Below, in pieces: positions 1 through 7,476 of a stretch of DNA of 42,780 nucleotides. The DNA comes from Propionibacteriaceae bacterium. Lineage in GTDB: Bacteria; Actinomycetota; Actinomycetes; Propionibacteriales; Propionibacteriaceae. Below the pieces are notes generated by a model, which was not told the DNA's origin, searched no databases, and saw only the letters and a list, made by a program, of their open reading frames with translations. A program made the translations under genes and the position numbers. The DNA is taken from assembly GCA_025965155.1 (NCBI GenBank), contig JAOPXN010000066.1:1-42780 (forward strand), read 5' to 3'. Positions within the stretch are counted from its first letter, which is position 1, and every line of letters starts with the position of its first letter.

Positions 1-71
1 GGAAGTTAAGCCTCTCAGCGCCGATGGTACTGCACGGGGGACCGTGTGGGAGACTAGGACGTCGCCGGAAC
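1..71 (+). rRNA. rrf: 5S ribosomal RNA, 3' part (5' end outside window)
   Basis: The first 70 or so bases match the 3' two thirds of an actinobacterial 5S rRNA. They include the conserved GGAAGTTAAGC start of this part, the AGCGCCGATGGTACTGC stretch and the closing GTGGGAGACTAGGAC and CGCCGG segments. The 5' part lies before the window. The exact 3' end is set by analogy and is uncertain by a few bases. A terminator hairpin follows at once, so this is probably the last gene of an rRNA operon. Confidence 0.93.
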
Positions 72-76
72 ACACA

Positions 77-117
77 CTCCAAGGCTGGCCATTCATGGCC
101 AGCCTTGGAGTATTTTT
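77..117 (+). terminator. Intrinsic terminator of the rRNA operon
   Basis: A perfect 14-bp inverted repeat (CTCCAAGGCTGGCC at 77-90 and its complement at 97-110) encloses the six-base loop ATTCAT. It is followed by TATTTTT at 111-117. A long GC-rich stem plus a T-run directly after 5S rRNA is a textbook Rho-independent terminator. It is the only one of this quality seen in the window. Confidence 0.95.
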
Positions 118-212
118 ATGCCCAAAATACTTTTGATCTAGGCATCGTTCGAACCGATAGGGGCTACAGCGTGGCTGCCGTTGGCCCGCCAGCTAGGCGA
201 TAGGTTGGCCGC

Positions 213-758
213 ATGGTGCTCCCCATCGACTCACGTTCGGGGGCCCTGCTGGTGAACGGGACGGTGGGTGTCGGCAAGACCACAGTGGCGGAGGCGATCG
301 GTGATCGGCTTGCCGAGGCCGGCGTGCCCGGTGCTGTAGTCGACATCGACTGGCTGCGTCGCTGCTGGCCCGCTCCCAACGGGGATCCGTTCCAGCTCGA
401 GCTGGCGTTGCGCAATGTTGGCGCGGTCACACACAACTTCACCGTGGCCGGCGCAACGCACCTTGTCCTTGCCGGAGTGGTCCAGACACGCGCCGAACGA
501 GAGGCCTATGCAGCCGCCATCGGGCTGCCGCTGCGGGTGGCGAGACTGCGAGTCGCGCTGCCGCTGGTTCGTGAACGGCTGACGGTGCGGCACCGCTGCG
601 ACCCGGCGGGGCTGCGTTGGCATCTCCACCGCTGCGCGGAGCTGGACCAGATCTTGGATCATGCGGGCGTCGACGACTTCACCGTTGATGCGACCCGCCT
701 TCGGGTGGACGCCGCGGCTGAAGCCGTCCTACTGGGCGCTGGTTGGCTTACTGACTGA
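213..758 (+). CDS. P-loop NTPase, small kinase-like protein
   Basis: This 181-residue protein has a Walker A motif near its N-terminus (GTVGVGKT, residues 16-23) after a hydrophobic beta strand (ALLV). A second strand ending in VVDIDWL (about residues 42-48) has the position of the nucleoside/sugar kinase DxD or Walker B-like region. Size and layout resemble the AAA_33 / adenylylsulfate-kinase-like / chloramphenicol phosphotransferase-like P-loop group, whose members phosphorylate small molecules. The substrate cannot be told from sequence. The gene follows the rRNA terminator and is convergent with the xylulokinase gene; the two 3' ends overlap by 11 bases (748-758). A zeta-toxin-like role was considered, but no antitoxin gene is adjacent. 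Start: ATG at 213, with no strong Shine-Dalgarno sequence seen. Confidence 0.8.
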   Translation: MVLPIDSRSGALLVNGTVGVGKTTVAEAIGDRLAEAGVPGAVVDIDWLRRCWPAPNGDPFQLELALRNVGAVTHNFTVAGATHLVLAGVVQTRAEREAYAAAIGLPLRVARLRVALPLVRERLTVRHRCDPAGLRWHLHRCAELDQILDHAGVDDFTVDATRLRVDAAAEAVLLGAGWLTD

Positions 759-2148
759 GGAAGTGGCTCTCCAGTAGTGCTGCGTAGCGCTGGTTGAGCT
801 CGGCGGCCGCTGCCTCGTCTTCGGCGCTCGGCAGGTGCTCACTCATGAAGGGAACGGGCCAGTCCGGCATTTCGCCGGTGACAGCCCAGGCAGCCTGCCT
901 GGCTGCTCCTACTGCGACACTCTCGAACGTGTCTGTCACGGCGATCGGCAGACCGAAGACTGCGTTGGCGATCTGTCGTACAGCAGGCGACTGCGACGCC
1001 CCACCGGTCAACGTGATCTTGTTGATCCCGCCCGTCTGCTCGCGTAGCACCTGAACCCCGTAGGCCAGGCTCCAGAGCACGCCTTCCACAGCGGCTCGCG
1101 CGATGTTCGCGGGTTTCATGTTCCGCAGCGTCAGACCGACCAGCTCGCCCTGCGCGTCGGGCAACGGCGGAGTGCGTTCCCCCTCCAGGTAGGGCAGGAA
1201 GCTCACCCCTTCGCTGCCCGCCGGCGCGCTCAGTGCCAGATGGCTCAGCTGCTCCAGGCTGACCCCGAGCAGCTGCGCGGTAGCGACCAGGTTGCGGGCT
1301 CCGTTCAAGGTACAGACCAGGGGCAGGAACTCACCGGTCGCATCGGCAAATCCTGCGACGGTGCCGGTCGGCTCGTGCGTCTGCCGGGAGCTGCGGGTGA
1401 AGGCCGTCCCGCTGGTCCCCAGGGACACAACCGCCTCACCGCCGCGAACACCGAGGCCCAACCCGCCGGCCATGTTGTCCCCGGTGCCCGGTGCGATGGC
1501 GATCCCGTCAGGGGTGTAGCCGACGATCTCGCTTGGTCCGGCCACGCGTGGCAGCTCGAGATCCCGACCGAATGCCAGCCGGACCAGGTCCTGTCGGTAC
1601 TCGTTGGCGGTTGCGTCGAAGTAGCAGGTCCCGGACGCATCGCCGCGGTCGGTAACGGGGGAGAAGGTGCGGCCGCCGAGCTGCCAGGTCAGCCAGTCAT
1701 GCGGCAGCACCACACTCGCGGTCGTGGCCGCCAGCTCCGGTTCCACCCGGGCGAGCCACCGGATCTTGGACACAGTCATCGACGCCACGGGCACCGAACC
1801 GACTGCGTCGGCCCAGGCCGCGCCGCCACCCAGCTCACCGATCAGGTCAACGGCATCGCCGGCGGATCGATTGTCGTTCCACAGCAGCGCATCGCGGACC
1901 AGCTCACCGGCTTCATCGAGGGTGACCATCCCGTGCTGCTGGCCACCGACCGAGAGGGCTACGACGTCATCCATCAGGCCGGGCGTTGCGGCCGCCTGCT
2001 GGTAAGCCGACCACCATTTCGATGCAGCGACCTCGGTCCCGTCAGGATGCGGCGCCCGCGCGGAGCGGACGATCTTGCCGGTCGAGATGTCGCAGACGAC
2101 GATCTTGGTGGACTGGGTCGATGAGTCCACTCCTGCCACGAGTGCCAC
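748..2148 (-). CDS. xylB: Xylulokinase (FGGY carbohydrate kinase)
   Basis: This 466-residue FGGY-family kinase probably phosphorylates D-xylulose to D-xylulose 5-phosphate, feeding the pentose phosphate pathway in the cytoplasm. Visible family features are the N-terminal phosphate-binding segment GVDSSTQSTK (residues 6-15), the SVGGQQHGMV segment, GDASGT, the GTGDNMAGGLG segment carrying the probable catalytic Asp, and the C-terminal LTGGASQSPAVRQ ATPase signature. Length is near the family norm. GTG at 2148 is preceded by GAGGAG, a good ribosome binding site. It is the last gene of the minus-strand polyol operon, 43 bases after the DeoR regulator gene, and its 3' end overlaps the convergent P-loop gene. 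FGGY kinases vary in sugar specificity, so ribulokinase or another pentulokinase remains possible, though the sequence reads most like XylB. Confidence 0.9.
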   Translation of the reverse strand: MALVAGVDSSTQSTKIVVCDISTGKIVRSARAPHPDGTEVAASKWWSAYQQAAATPGLMDDVVALSVGGQQHGMVTLDEAGELVRDALLWNDNRSAGDAVDLIGELGGGAAWADAVGSVPVASMTVSKIRWLARVEPELAATTASVVLPHDWLTWQLGGRTFSPVTDRGDASGTCYFDATANEYRQDLVRLAFGRDLELPRVAGPSEIVGYTPDGIAIAPGTGDNMAGGLGLGVRGGEAVVSLGTSGTAFTRSSRQTHEPTGTVAGFADATGEFLPLVCTLNGARNLVATAQLLGVSLEQLSHLALSAPAGSEGVSFLPYLEGERTPPLPDAQGELVGLTLRNMKPANIARAAVEGVLWSLAYGVQVLREQTGGINKITLTGGASQSPAVRQIANAVFGLPIAVTDTFESVAVGAARQAAWAVTGEMPDWPVPFMSEHLPSAEDEAAAAELNQRYAALLESHFLSQ

Positions 2149-2166
2149 AGTTGCTCCTCACGATTG

Positions 2167-2179
2167 ACACCTAAGGTGT
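2167..2179. promoter_or_regulatory. Palindrome upstream of xylB, possible operator
   Basis: ACACCTAAGGTGT is a perfect 6-bp inverted repeat around one central base. It lies 19 bases upstream of the xylB GTG, inside the 43-base gap after the regulator gene. Its size and place suit a protein-binding site, but no factor is known to bind it. Confidence 0.35.
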
Positions 2180-2191
2180 GCCCGGCACACG

Positions 2192-3031
2192 TTACGGCAC
2201 GTCGACGGCCAGTTTGACCGAGACTCCCCGGTCCAAGAACGGCTGCACCGCCGACGCCGCCGGGCGTCCGGTCACGGCGATCTGGTGGATCTGGTCCAAG
2301 CTGGCGAACTGCACGAACGCCGAGCTGCCCAACGCCTGCTCGTCCGCCAGAGCGATCACTCGTTCGGCTGAAGCCACCTCCGCCTCCGACACCGCGGCCG
2401 CGGCGGGGGTCGCCTGGCTGAGCCCGCGCTCGATGCTGATGCCGGCCGGGCAGACCACGCTGACGTCGGTGTGCAACCGCTGTAGCTCATTCAGCGCCCA
2501 GTCGCCCTCCTGGGCCCGGGTCAGCGGGCTAACGGTCCCGCCGATGTTGTACACGGACAGCTTGCTGGCCCGCGACAACAACAGTGCGGCGTCGAGGGAG
2601 TTGGTGACGATTGTCAGGCCGCTCTGCGCCGGGGGGTCGTTGACAATGACCTGAGCCAGCGCGGAGGTCAACCGGCCGGTCCCGAGCAGGATCGTGCCCG
2701 AGCGGGGCAGCTCGCTCCAGACCTGTTCGATCAGCACGAGGTCGTCCGCCGCGGCGGAGTGGACCACGTTGTTGCTTCCGACGATCTCGTGAGCAAGCTG
2801 CACAGCTCCGCCGTGCACTCGCTGCAGCTGGCCCTTCGCTTCCAGCGTGCGCAGGTCACGGCGGATTGTCTCCTGCGCGACCCCGAGTCGGGACGCGATA
2901 TCAACGACGTCGACACGGCCCTCAGCCTCCAGCCACTGCGTGATCGAGGTCCAGCGGCTGACGGCTTGCACTCCGGTTCGCTCCTTAGTCATCAGGCGGC
3001 CGTACTCAGAAGTACGGCCGCTGTCGAACAC
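2192..3031 (-). CDS. DeoR/GlpR-family transcriptional regulator of the polyol operon
   Basis: This 279-residue regulator has an N-terminal winged helix (about residues 38-80). It contains the DeoR signature region RLGVAQETIRRDLRTLE and the RVHGGAV motif that closes the domain. A C-terminal DeoRC sugar-phosphate sensing domain follows, with TNSLDAA and NIGG-type segments. Such proteins usually repress sugar operons until a phosphorylated intermediate binds. The gene sits between the dehydrogenase and xylulokinase genes, so it is probably co-transcribed with its targets. GTG at 3031 has an AGGAG ribosome binding site six bases upstream. A second candidate start, ATG at 2992, lacks such a site. 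An 11-bp inverted repeat lies between the two starts. An odd point is the roughly 25-residue extension before the winged helix if the GTG is used. Confidence 0.88.
   Translation of the reverse strand: MFDSGRTSEYGRLMTKERTGVQAVSRWTSITQWLEAEGRVDVVDIASRLGVAQETIRRDLRTLEAKGQLQRVHGGAVQLAHEIVGSNNVVHSAAADDLVLIEQVWSELPRSGTILLGTGRLTSALAQVIVNDPPAQSGLTIVTNSLDAALLLSRASKLSVYNIGGTVSPLTRAQEGDWALNELQRLHTDVSVVCPAGISIERGLSQATPAAAAVSEAEVASAERVIALADEQALGSSAFVQFASLDQIHQIAVTGRPAASAVQPFLDRGVSVKLAVDVP
2996..3021. promoter_or_regulatory. Perfect 11-bp inverted repeat at the start of the DeoR gene
   Basis: GCGGCCGTACT at 2996-3006 and its exact complement at 3011-3021 flank the four-base spacer CAGA. The element is within the first codons if translation begins at GTG 3031, or in the leader if it begins at ATG 2992. 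It could be an operator for autoregulation or an mRNA hairpin. No T-run follows, so it is not a terminator. Confidence 0.45.
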
Positions 3032-3053
3032 TGATTACTCCTAACGCAACCGG

Positions 3054-4076
3054 TCACAGCATGGCGATGGACTGATCCAGCTGTGGTCGGATCTGCAGTT
3101 TGCGGCCGGTACCGGCGCGGAACATGGCCAGCGCCTCGGCGTAGTCATCCAGACTGAACGCATGGCTGACCATCGCGTCGGCTCGCAGGGCGCCGGCCTC
3201 GAACATCTCCACGGCTCGGCTGTAGGAGTTCAGCACAGCCATCGAGCCGAGCACGGTGATCTCGTCGTTGTAGACCCGGAAAGGCGAGAAGCGGGCAACT
3301 GCGTCGGTCGGCGCGACGCCGAACTGCTGGAAGGTGCCACCGCGGCGCACCCGGGTCAGCCCGTCCTCGATGGCCGCCACGACACCGGTGCAGTCGATCA
3401 CGGTGTCCCACCCGCCGCGGCGCTCCACCTCGTCCGCTGAGGTGACCGTCGTCTCCACGCCGACGTCGCTGGCGGCCTTCAGCCGGCTGGGGTTGCGGTC
3501 CACCACGGTGACCGTAGCCGCTCCGGCCCTCGGCGCCAGCTGCGCCATCATCAGGCCCATCGTGCCGGCACCGTAGATCAGATAGTGCTCACCCATCCGC
3601 CTCGGTAGCAGGTCGTAGCCGTGGATCGCGCAGGAGAGGGGTTCGATCAGCGCGGCCAGCGCAAGGTCCACATCGTCGGACAGACGGTGCACGTTCTTCA
3701 CCGGGGCCACGGTCAGCTCGGCGGTCGATCCGTTGGTTCGGGCCACTCCCGACCCGTTCCAGTTCTCGCACAGATTCGCACGACCGTTGGCGCAGAAGCT
3801 GCACTCGCCACAGGTCAGCGTCGGGTCGACCGACACCCGGTCGCCGACAGCAAACTCGGTCACCTGATCGCCGATCCCGGCCACCACGCCGGACGTCTCG
3901 TGACCGGGAATGATTGGGAACACCGTTGGCTCGAACTCACCTTCCAGCACGTGGATGTCCGTGCCGCACAGCCCGACAGCCTCCACCCGTACGAGCACCT
4001 CCCGCGGGCCCGGGACCGGGTCAGGCACCTCCTCCAAGGAGAAGGAGCCGGGCCCGGAGAACACGATGGCACGCAT
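3054..4076 (-). CDS. Zinc-dependent medium-chain polyol/alcohol dehydrogenase
   Basis: This medium-chain dehydrogenase has 340 residues from the chosen start. Catalytic zinc ligands are C37 (GLCGTD), H59 and E60 (PGHE), with a further Glu at about 145 (LIEP). The structural zinc cysteines are C89, C92, C95 and C103. The NAD(P)-binding Rossmann motif is GAGTMG (169-174), followed by an acidic strand end (VVDRN), which favours NAD. The family includes sorbitol, xylitol and arabinitol dehydrogenases. With a xylulokinase in the same operon, oxidation of xylitol or D-arabinitol to D-xylulose is the best guess. ATG at 4076 overlaps the permease stop as ATGA and begins the typical MRAIVF start; a longer frame open to 4130 is not needed. 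The DeoR regulator gene follows after 22 bases. Confidence 0.9.
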   Translation of the reverse strand: MRAIVFSGPGSFSLEEVPDPVPGPREVLVRVEAVGLCGTDIHVLEGEFEPTVFPIIPGHETSGVVAGIGDQVTEFAVGDRVSVDPTLTCGECSFCANGRANLCENWNGSGVARTNGSTAELTVAPVKNVHRLSDDVDLALAALIEPLSCAIHGYDLLPRRMGEHYLIYGAGTMGLMMAQLAPRAGAATVTVVDRNPSRLKAASDVGVETTVTSADEVERRGGWDTVIDCTGVVAAIEDGLTRVRRGGTFQQFGVAPTDAVARFSPFRVYNDEITVLGSMAVLNSYSRAVEMFEAGALRADAMVSHAFSLDDYAEALAMFRAGTGRKLQIRPQLDQSIAML

Positions 4077-4951
4077 CACTTCACCGCGCCCATGGCCAGG
4101 CCTCGGACAAGGCGCTTCTGTGCCAGCCATCCGGCCGCGATCACCGGCAGTACTGCCACTGTGGACGCCGCCGACAGAACGGCGATGAACTGGCCACGGC
4201 CATCCACGAAGCTGCCAAGAAATGGTGGAGTGGTGCGCGCCACCACCGCGGTCAACAGGTTAGCCAGGAAGTACTCGTTCCAAGCGAAGATGAAGCAGAT
4301 CAGTGCTGCTGCTGCCGCTCCCGGGGCGACGATCGGCAGCGCCACCCGCCACAGCTCCCGGTTGAAGCTGGCTCCGTCGATCTGGGCCGCCTCCACCACA
4401 GCTCGCGGAACCTCGGCGAAGAAAGACCGCATCATCCACACCGCCAGCGGCAGGTTGATGCCGATGTAGAGAACCCCGAGCGACCACAGGTTGTCCAGCA
4501 GATTCAGAGATCGCAGCAGCAGGAACACCGGGATGATGGATGCGGCGACCGGCATGAACTTCGTGGAGATGAAGAAGAACAGCGCATCCTGCCACTTGCC
4601 AATCGGCCGTACCGAGAGCGCGTACGCGGCGGGAATGGCCAGCGCCATCACCACAATGGTGGACAACACCGACACGGCCGCCGAGTTTCCCAGGTAGAGG
4701 CCCATGCCGCGGCGGAACACCTCGATGTAGCGGTCCCAGGTCGGGTCGAAGATGAACATCGGTGGGTACGAGGCCGCTTCGCCCTCGGTCTTGAAGCTCG
4801 TGATGACCATCCACAGCACAGGGAAGAAGAACAGCAGCACGAGGATCCAGGTGAGCGCGGTGACCAGGTAACCGGAGACCTTGCGTCGGGTGAGCGTGCT
4901 GCCCTTGGTCCGGGTGGACCGACTAGGCGCAGAAACGGTTGCGGCGGACAT
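4076..4951 (-). CDS. Carbohydrate ABC transporter permease, MalG type
   Basis: This 291-residue inner-membrane permease has about six hydrophobic segments. The first is near residues 26-52 and the last near the C-terminus, ending LAQKRLVRGLAMGAVK as MalG-type proteins do. The cytoplasmic EAA loop that docks the ATPase is at about 187-211 (EAAQIDGAS, then LP about ten residues on). It pairs with the MalF-type permease upstream and the lipoprotein binding protein to import a sugar or polyol. ATG at 4951 overlaps the preceding stop as ATGA, with GAGGAGG about seven bases upstream. The ATPase subunit is not encoded in this operon, so a shared MsiK-like ATPase elsewhere is likely. Confidence 0.92.
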   Translation of the reverse strand: MSAATVSAPSRSTRTKGSTLTRRKVSGYLVTALTWILVLLFFFPVLWMVITSFKTEGEAASYPPMFIFDPTWDRYIEVFRRGMGLYLGNSAAVSVLSTIVVMALAIPAAYALSVRPIGKWQDALFFFISTKFMPVAASIIPVFLLLRSLNLLDNLWSLGVLYIGINLPLAVWMMRSFFAEVPRAVVEAAQIDGASFNRELWRVALPIVAPGAAAAALICFIFAWNEYFLANLLTAVVARTTPPFLGSFVDGRGQFIAVLSAASTVAVLPVIAAGWLAQKRLVRGLAMGAVK

Positions 4952-5910
4952 CAGCGTGCCTCCTCGGTGAAGACCTTGAACAGGGTTCTGAGCGCAGCCG
5001 TCGCGATCACGATGGTGATGATCACGGTGACCACGCCGTAGGCGGCGGCCTCACCGATCTGCTGGCCGATGAAGGCTCGTTCGTAGAGCAGGTACGGCAG
5101 TGTCTTCGTGTCGCCGGCGCCCTTGGTCATGATGTTCACCGGGTCGAAGACCTGGATCATCATCACGGTGCCGAGCAGGGTCGCCAGCTCGGCGTAGGTC
5201 CGAAGGTGCGGCAGCGTCATGTAGCGGAAGGTCTGAAGTGCGCTGGCGCCATCCACATCCGCTGCCTCGAGTACCTCACCGGCCTGCGACTGCAGACCGG
5301 CCAGCAGGATCAGCATCATGAACGGTGTGTACTGCCAGGTGAGGGTGAAGACGATCGTCAGGCCCGGGTGGTCGGTGTTCCAGGCGACCGGGGGGATGCC
5401 GAAGAACGACAACCCGTAGTTCACCATGCCGGTGTTGAAGTCCAGCAGTGAGAACTTCCAGATCAGCGCCGCTGCGGCGGGCATCACCAGGAATGGAGTG
5501 ATCAACAGCGTCCGCGCCAGCGCCTGCCCGCGGAACTTGCGGTCCAGCAGCACCGCCAAGATCAGCCCAAGAACCAACGACAAGATCACCGATCCGCCAA
5601 CGATACGAATCGTGGCCCACAGCGACGGCAGGAATGCGCCGTTGGTGATGACCGCCACGTAGTTGTCGAATCCGGCGAAGGAGCGATCCTGGGGCCGGGC
5701 CAGGTTCCAGTTCTGGAATGAGTAGTAGATGGTGACGACGAACGGGACCTGGGTGATCAAGATGGCCACGACCAGCGCCGGAGTGATCAGCTTGCGGGCG
5801 AACTTGCGCTCGGCGAGCTCCTGGCCTTTGAGCTGGACCTTGAGCGGCTTCTTCGGTTTGGCCTGGCCGGGCGCGAGTTCAGCCGTGCGTGGCTGCGTTG
5901 TCGCGGTCAT
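4951..5910 (-). CDS. Carbohydrate ABC transporter permease, MalF type
   Basis: This 319-residue permease has a Lys/Pro-rich cytoplasmic N-terminus (residues 15-40), then about six membrane segments and the EAA loop at about 215-236 (EAADVDGAS, then LP). It forms the import channel with the MalG-type permease encoded next. ATG at 5910 is chosen because AAGGAGGG lies seven bases upstream and the start comes one base after the binding-protein stop. The frame is open to 6039, but that would add 43 Arg/Pro-rich residues lying inside the binding-protein gene. Length and loop are normal for the family. Confidence 0.92.
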   Translation of the reverse strand: MTATTQPRTAELAPGQAKPKKPLKVQLKGQELAERKFARKLITPALVVAILITQVPFVVTIYYSFQNWNLARPQDRSFAGFDNYVAVITNGAFLPSLWATIRIVGGSVILSLVLGLILAVLLDRKFRGQALARTLLITPFLVMPAAAALIWKFSLLDFNTGMVNYGLSFFGIPPVAWNTDHPGLTIVFTLTWQYTPFMMLILLAGLQSQAGEVLEAADVDGASALQTFRYMTLPHLRTYAELATLLGTVMMIQVFDPVNIMTKGAGDTKTLPYLLYERAFIGQQIGEAAAYGVVTVIITIVIATAALRTLFKVFTEEAR

Positions 5911-5911
5911 C

Positions 5912-7267
5912 TCAGCCCTCCTTCTTCTGGTTCTCGCCCGCTCGTTCCGCGATCTTCTGACCTTTGTCGAGAGCCTCGGCCAAGGTGGAGCGACCGGAGA
6001 TCGCGTCCACCACGGCCTGGGATGTCTGGTTGCCGACATCTTGGAACTCGGGGATCGTCACGTACTGGATGCCGACCCAGGGTTGCGGGGCCACGCCTGG
6101 TTGCTTGGGGTTGACCTCCGACATGATCTTGGCGGTCAGCGGTGCGAACTCTCCGCCGGCCTCGCGATACTCGGGGATCCGGTACGTGGATGCCCGCGTT
6201 CCCGGCGGGGTCTGGGACCAGCCGAGCTTCGAGCCAACCAGGTGCGCGTACTCCTTGGAGGTGGCCCATTTCAGGAACTGCCAGGCGGCGTCCTTGTTCT
6301 TGGACTCGGCGTTGATACCGAGGTTCCACGACCACAGCCAGCCGGAGTTCTTGGTCATCACCACCGGTGCCCGGACGTAACCGACCTTGCCGGCCACCTT
6401 GGAGTCCTTGGACTCCACCGAGCCGGCGGCGGAGGTGGCGTCGTACCACATGGCGGCCCGGTCTTGGCTGAACAAGTTCAGGCACTCGGTGAAGCCGAAT
6501 GAGGCCGGATCCCGTTCACCGGACTCCTTCAGCGTGTCCAGGTAGAACTGCACTGCCTTGGTGAAGCCCGGCTTGTTGACCTGCGCATCCCAGTTCATGT
6601 CGTACCACTGACCGCCGAACGTGTTCACCACCGTCGTGAGCGGGGCGAACATCTCCCCCCAGCCAGGCTTCGCGCGCAGGCAGATGCCGGCTCGATCTGA
6701 GTTGTTGAGCTTGCGGGAGAACTCCGCAACCTGGTCCCAGGTCGGGCGCTCCGGCATCGTCAGACCGGCCTGCTCGAACAGGTCTTTGCGGTACATCAGA
6801 AATGACGACTCGCCGTAGAAGGGGACCGCGTACAGCCGGTTGTCGAACGAGACCCCGTCACGGACCGGCTTGAAGAAGTCTCCTACGTCGTAGCTCGGGT
6901 CAGAGGCCGCCAGGTCGGTCAGATCCGTCAGCCACTTGTTCTGGCCCCAGATCGGAACTTCGTAGGCGCCGACGGTCATGATGTCGTACTGACCGCCTTG
7001 GGTGGCGACGTCCTTAGTTGCGGCGTTCCGGAGGTCGTTCTCCTCCATCATGATCAGGTTGATCTTGATGTTGGGATGCTGGGCGTAGAAATCGCCCAGC
7101 AGTTCCGACATGTCCTGCATCTGTGGGTTGTTCACGCTGGCGAGGGTCAGCGTGGTCACACCGGGCTCGTTGGCGAGATTGCCGAAACCGGCACATCCCG
7201 ACACCGCGAGCGCGAAGCCGGTGACCAGGCTTGCCATACCCAGGCGGCGTTGCTTGGTTCTAGTCAT
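5912..7267 (-). CDS. Sugar/polyol ABC transporter substrate-binding lipoprotein
   Basis: This 451-residue extracytoplasmic binding protein belongs to the family 1 solute-binding group. The N-terminus has basic residues, a hydrophobic stretch and the lipobox AVSGC with the lipidated Cys at 25, so it is tethered to the outer face of the membrane. The mature region has the usual bilobed pattern, including TLTLASVNNPQMQDM, the YDIMTVGAYEVPIWG segment, and W-rich ligand-contact regions such as GWLWSWNLGIN. ATG at 7267 follows GGGGAG at nine bases. It is the first gene of the six-gene polyol operon and faces a second DeoR regulator gene across about 209 bases. Homologues commonly bind sorbitol, mannitol or other polyols; the true ligand is not readable from sequence. 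Confidence 0.93.
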   Translation of the reverse strand: MTRTKQRRLGMASLVTGFALAVSGCAGFGNLANEPGVTTLTLASVNNPQMQDMSELLGDFYAQHPNIKINLIMMEENDLRNAATKDVATQGGQYDIMTVGAYEVPIWGQNKWLTDLTDLAASDPSYDVGDFFKPVRDGVSFDNRLYAVPFYGESSFLMYRKDLFEQAGLTMPERPTWDQVAEFSRKLNNSDRAGICLRAKPGWGEMFAPLTTVVNTFGGQWYDMNWDAQVNKPGFTKAVQFYLDTLKESGERDPASFGFTECLNLFSQDRAAMWYDATSAAGSVESKDSKVAGKVGYVRAPVVMTKNSGWLWSWNLGINAESKNKDAAWQFLKWATSKEYAHLVGSKLGWSQTPPGTRASTYRIPEYREAGGEFAPLTAKIMSEVNPKQPGVAPQPWVGIQYVTIPEFQDVGNQTSQAVVDAISGRSTLAEALDKGQKIAERAGENQKKEG

Positions 7268-7476
7268 GGAGTTTTCTCCCCTGCGACATGGCCGATTGCC
7301 TGTGCAATCTTACCGTTTGGTTGTCTGAAGGGACAGTAACGCACCTAAACGCGCCCGGTCCAGCGATCTGGCGACCGAATGTTTGGGAATGTTTGCCCGA
7401 GTCGGTGGGTTGCGCGGTTTTCTCGTGCTGAGAGCTCTGGACCGTGCAAGGATGTGCCCGTGTTGGGGAGTTTCGC
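7268..7476. promoter_or_regulatory. Divergent promoter region with a tandem direct repeat
   Basis: This 209-base gap separates the polyol operon and a divergent DeoR-family gene, so it should hold both promoters and the operators. GAATGTTTG occurs at 7377-7385 and again at 7387-7395, a 10-base period that places both copies on the same face of the helix. This resembles repeated operator half sites of sugar-operon repressors. A related string, ACCGTTTGG, lies at 7312-7320. No clear -35/-10 pair could be assigned by eye. Confidence 0.5.

Noticed and set aside
213-758. Zeta-toxin-like or toxin-antitoxin interpretation of the P-loop gene
   Set aside because: No small antitoxin gene is adjacent, and the protein fits general small-molecule kinases equally well.
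3914-5041. 375-codon plus-strand frame opposite the permease genes
   Set aside because: The minus-strand permeases have membrane helices and EAA loops; this frame is Arg/His/Gln-rich shadow.
5910-6039. 43-residue N-terminal extension of the MalF-type permease
   Set aside because: It lies inside the binding-protein gene and is Arg/Pro-rich. The downstream ATG has an excellent ribosome binding site.
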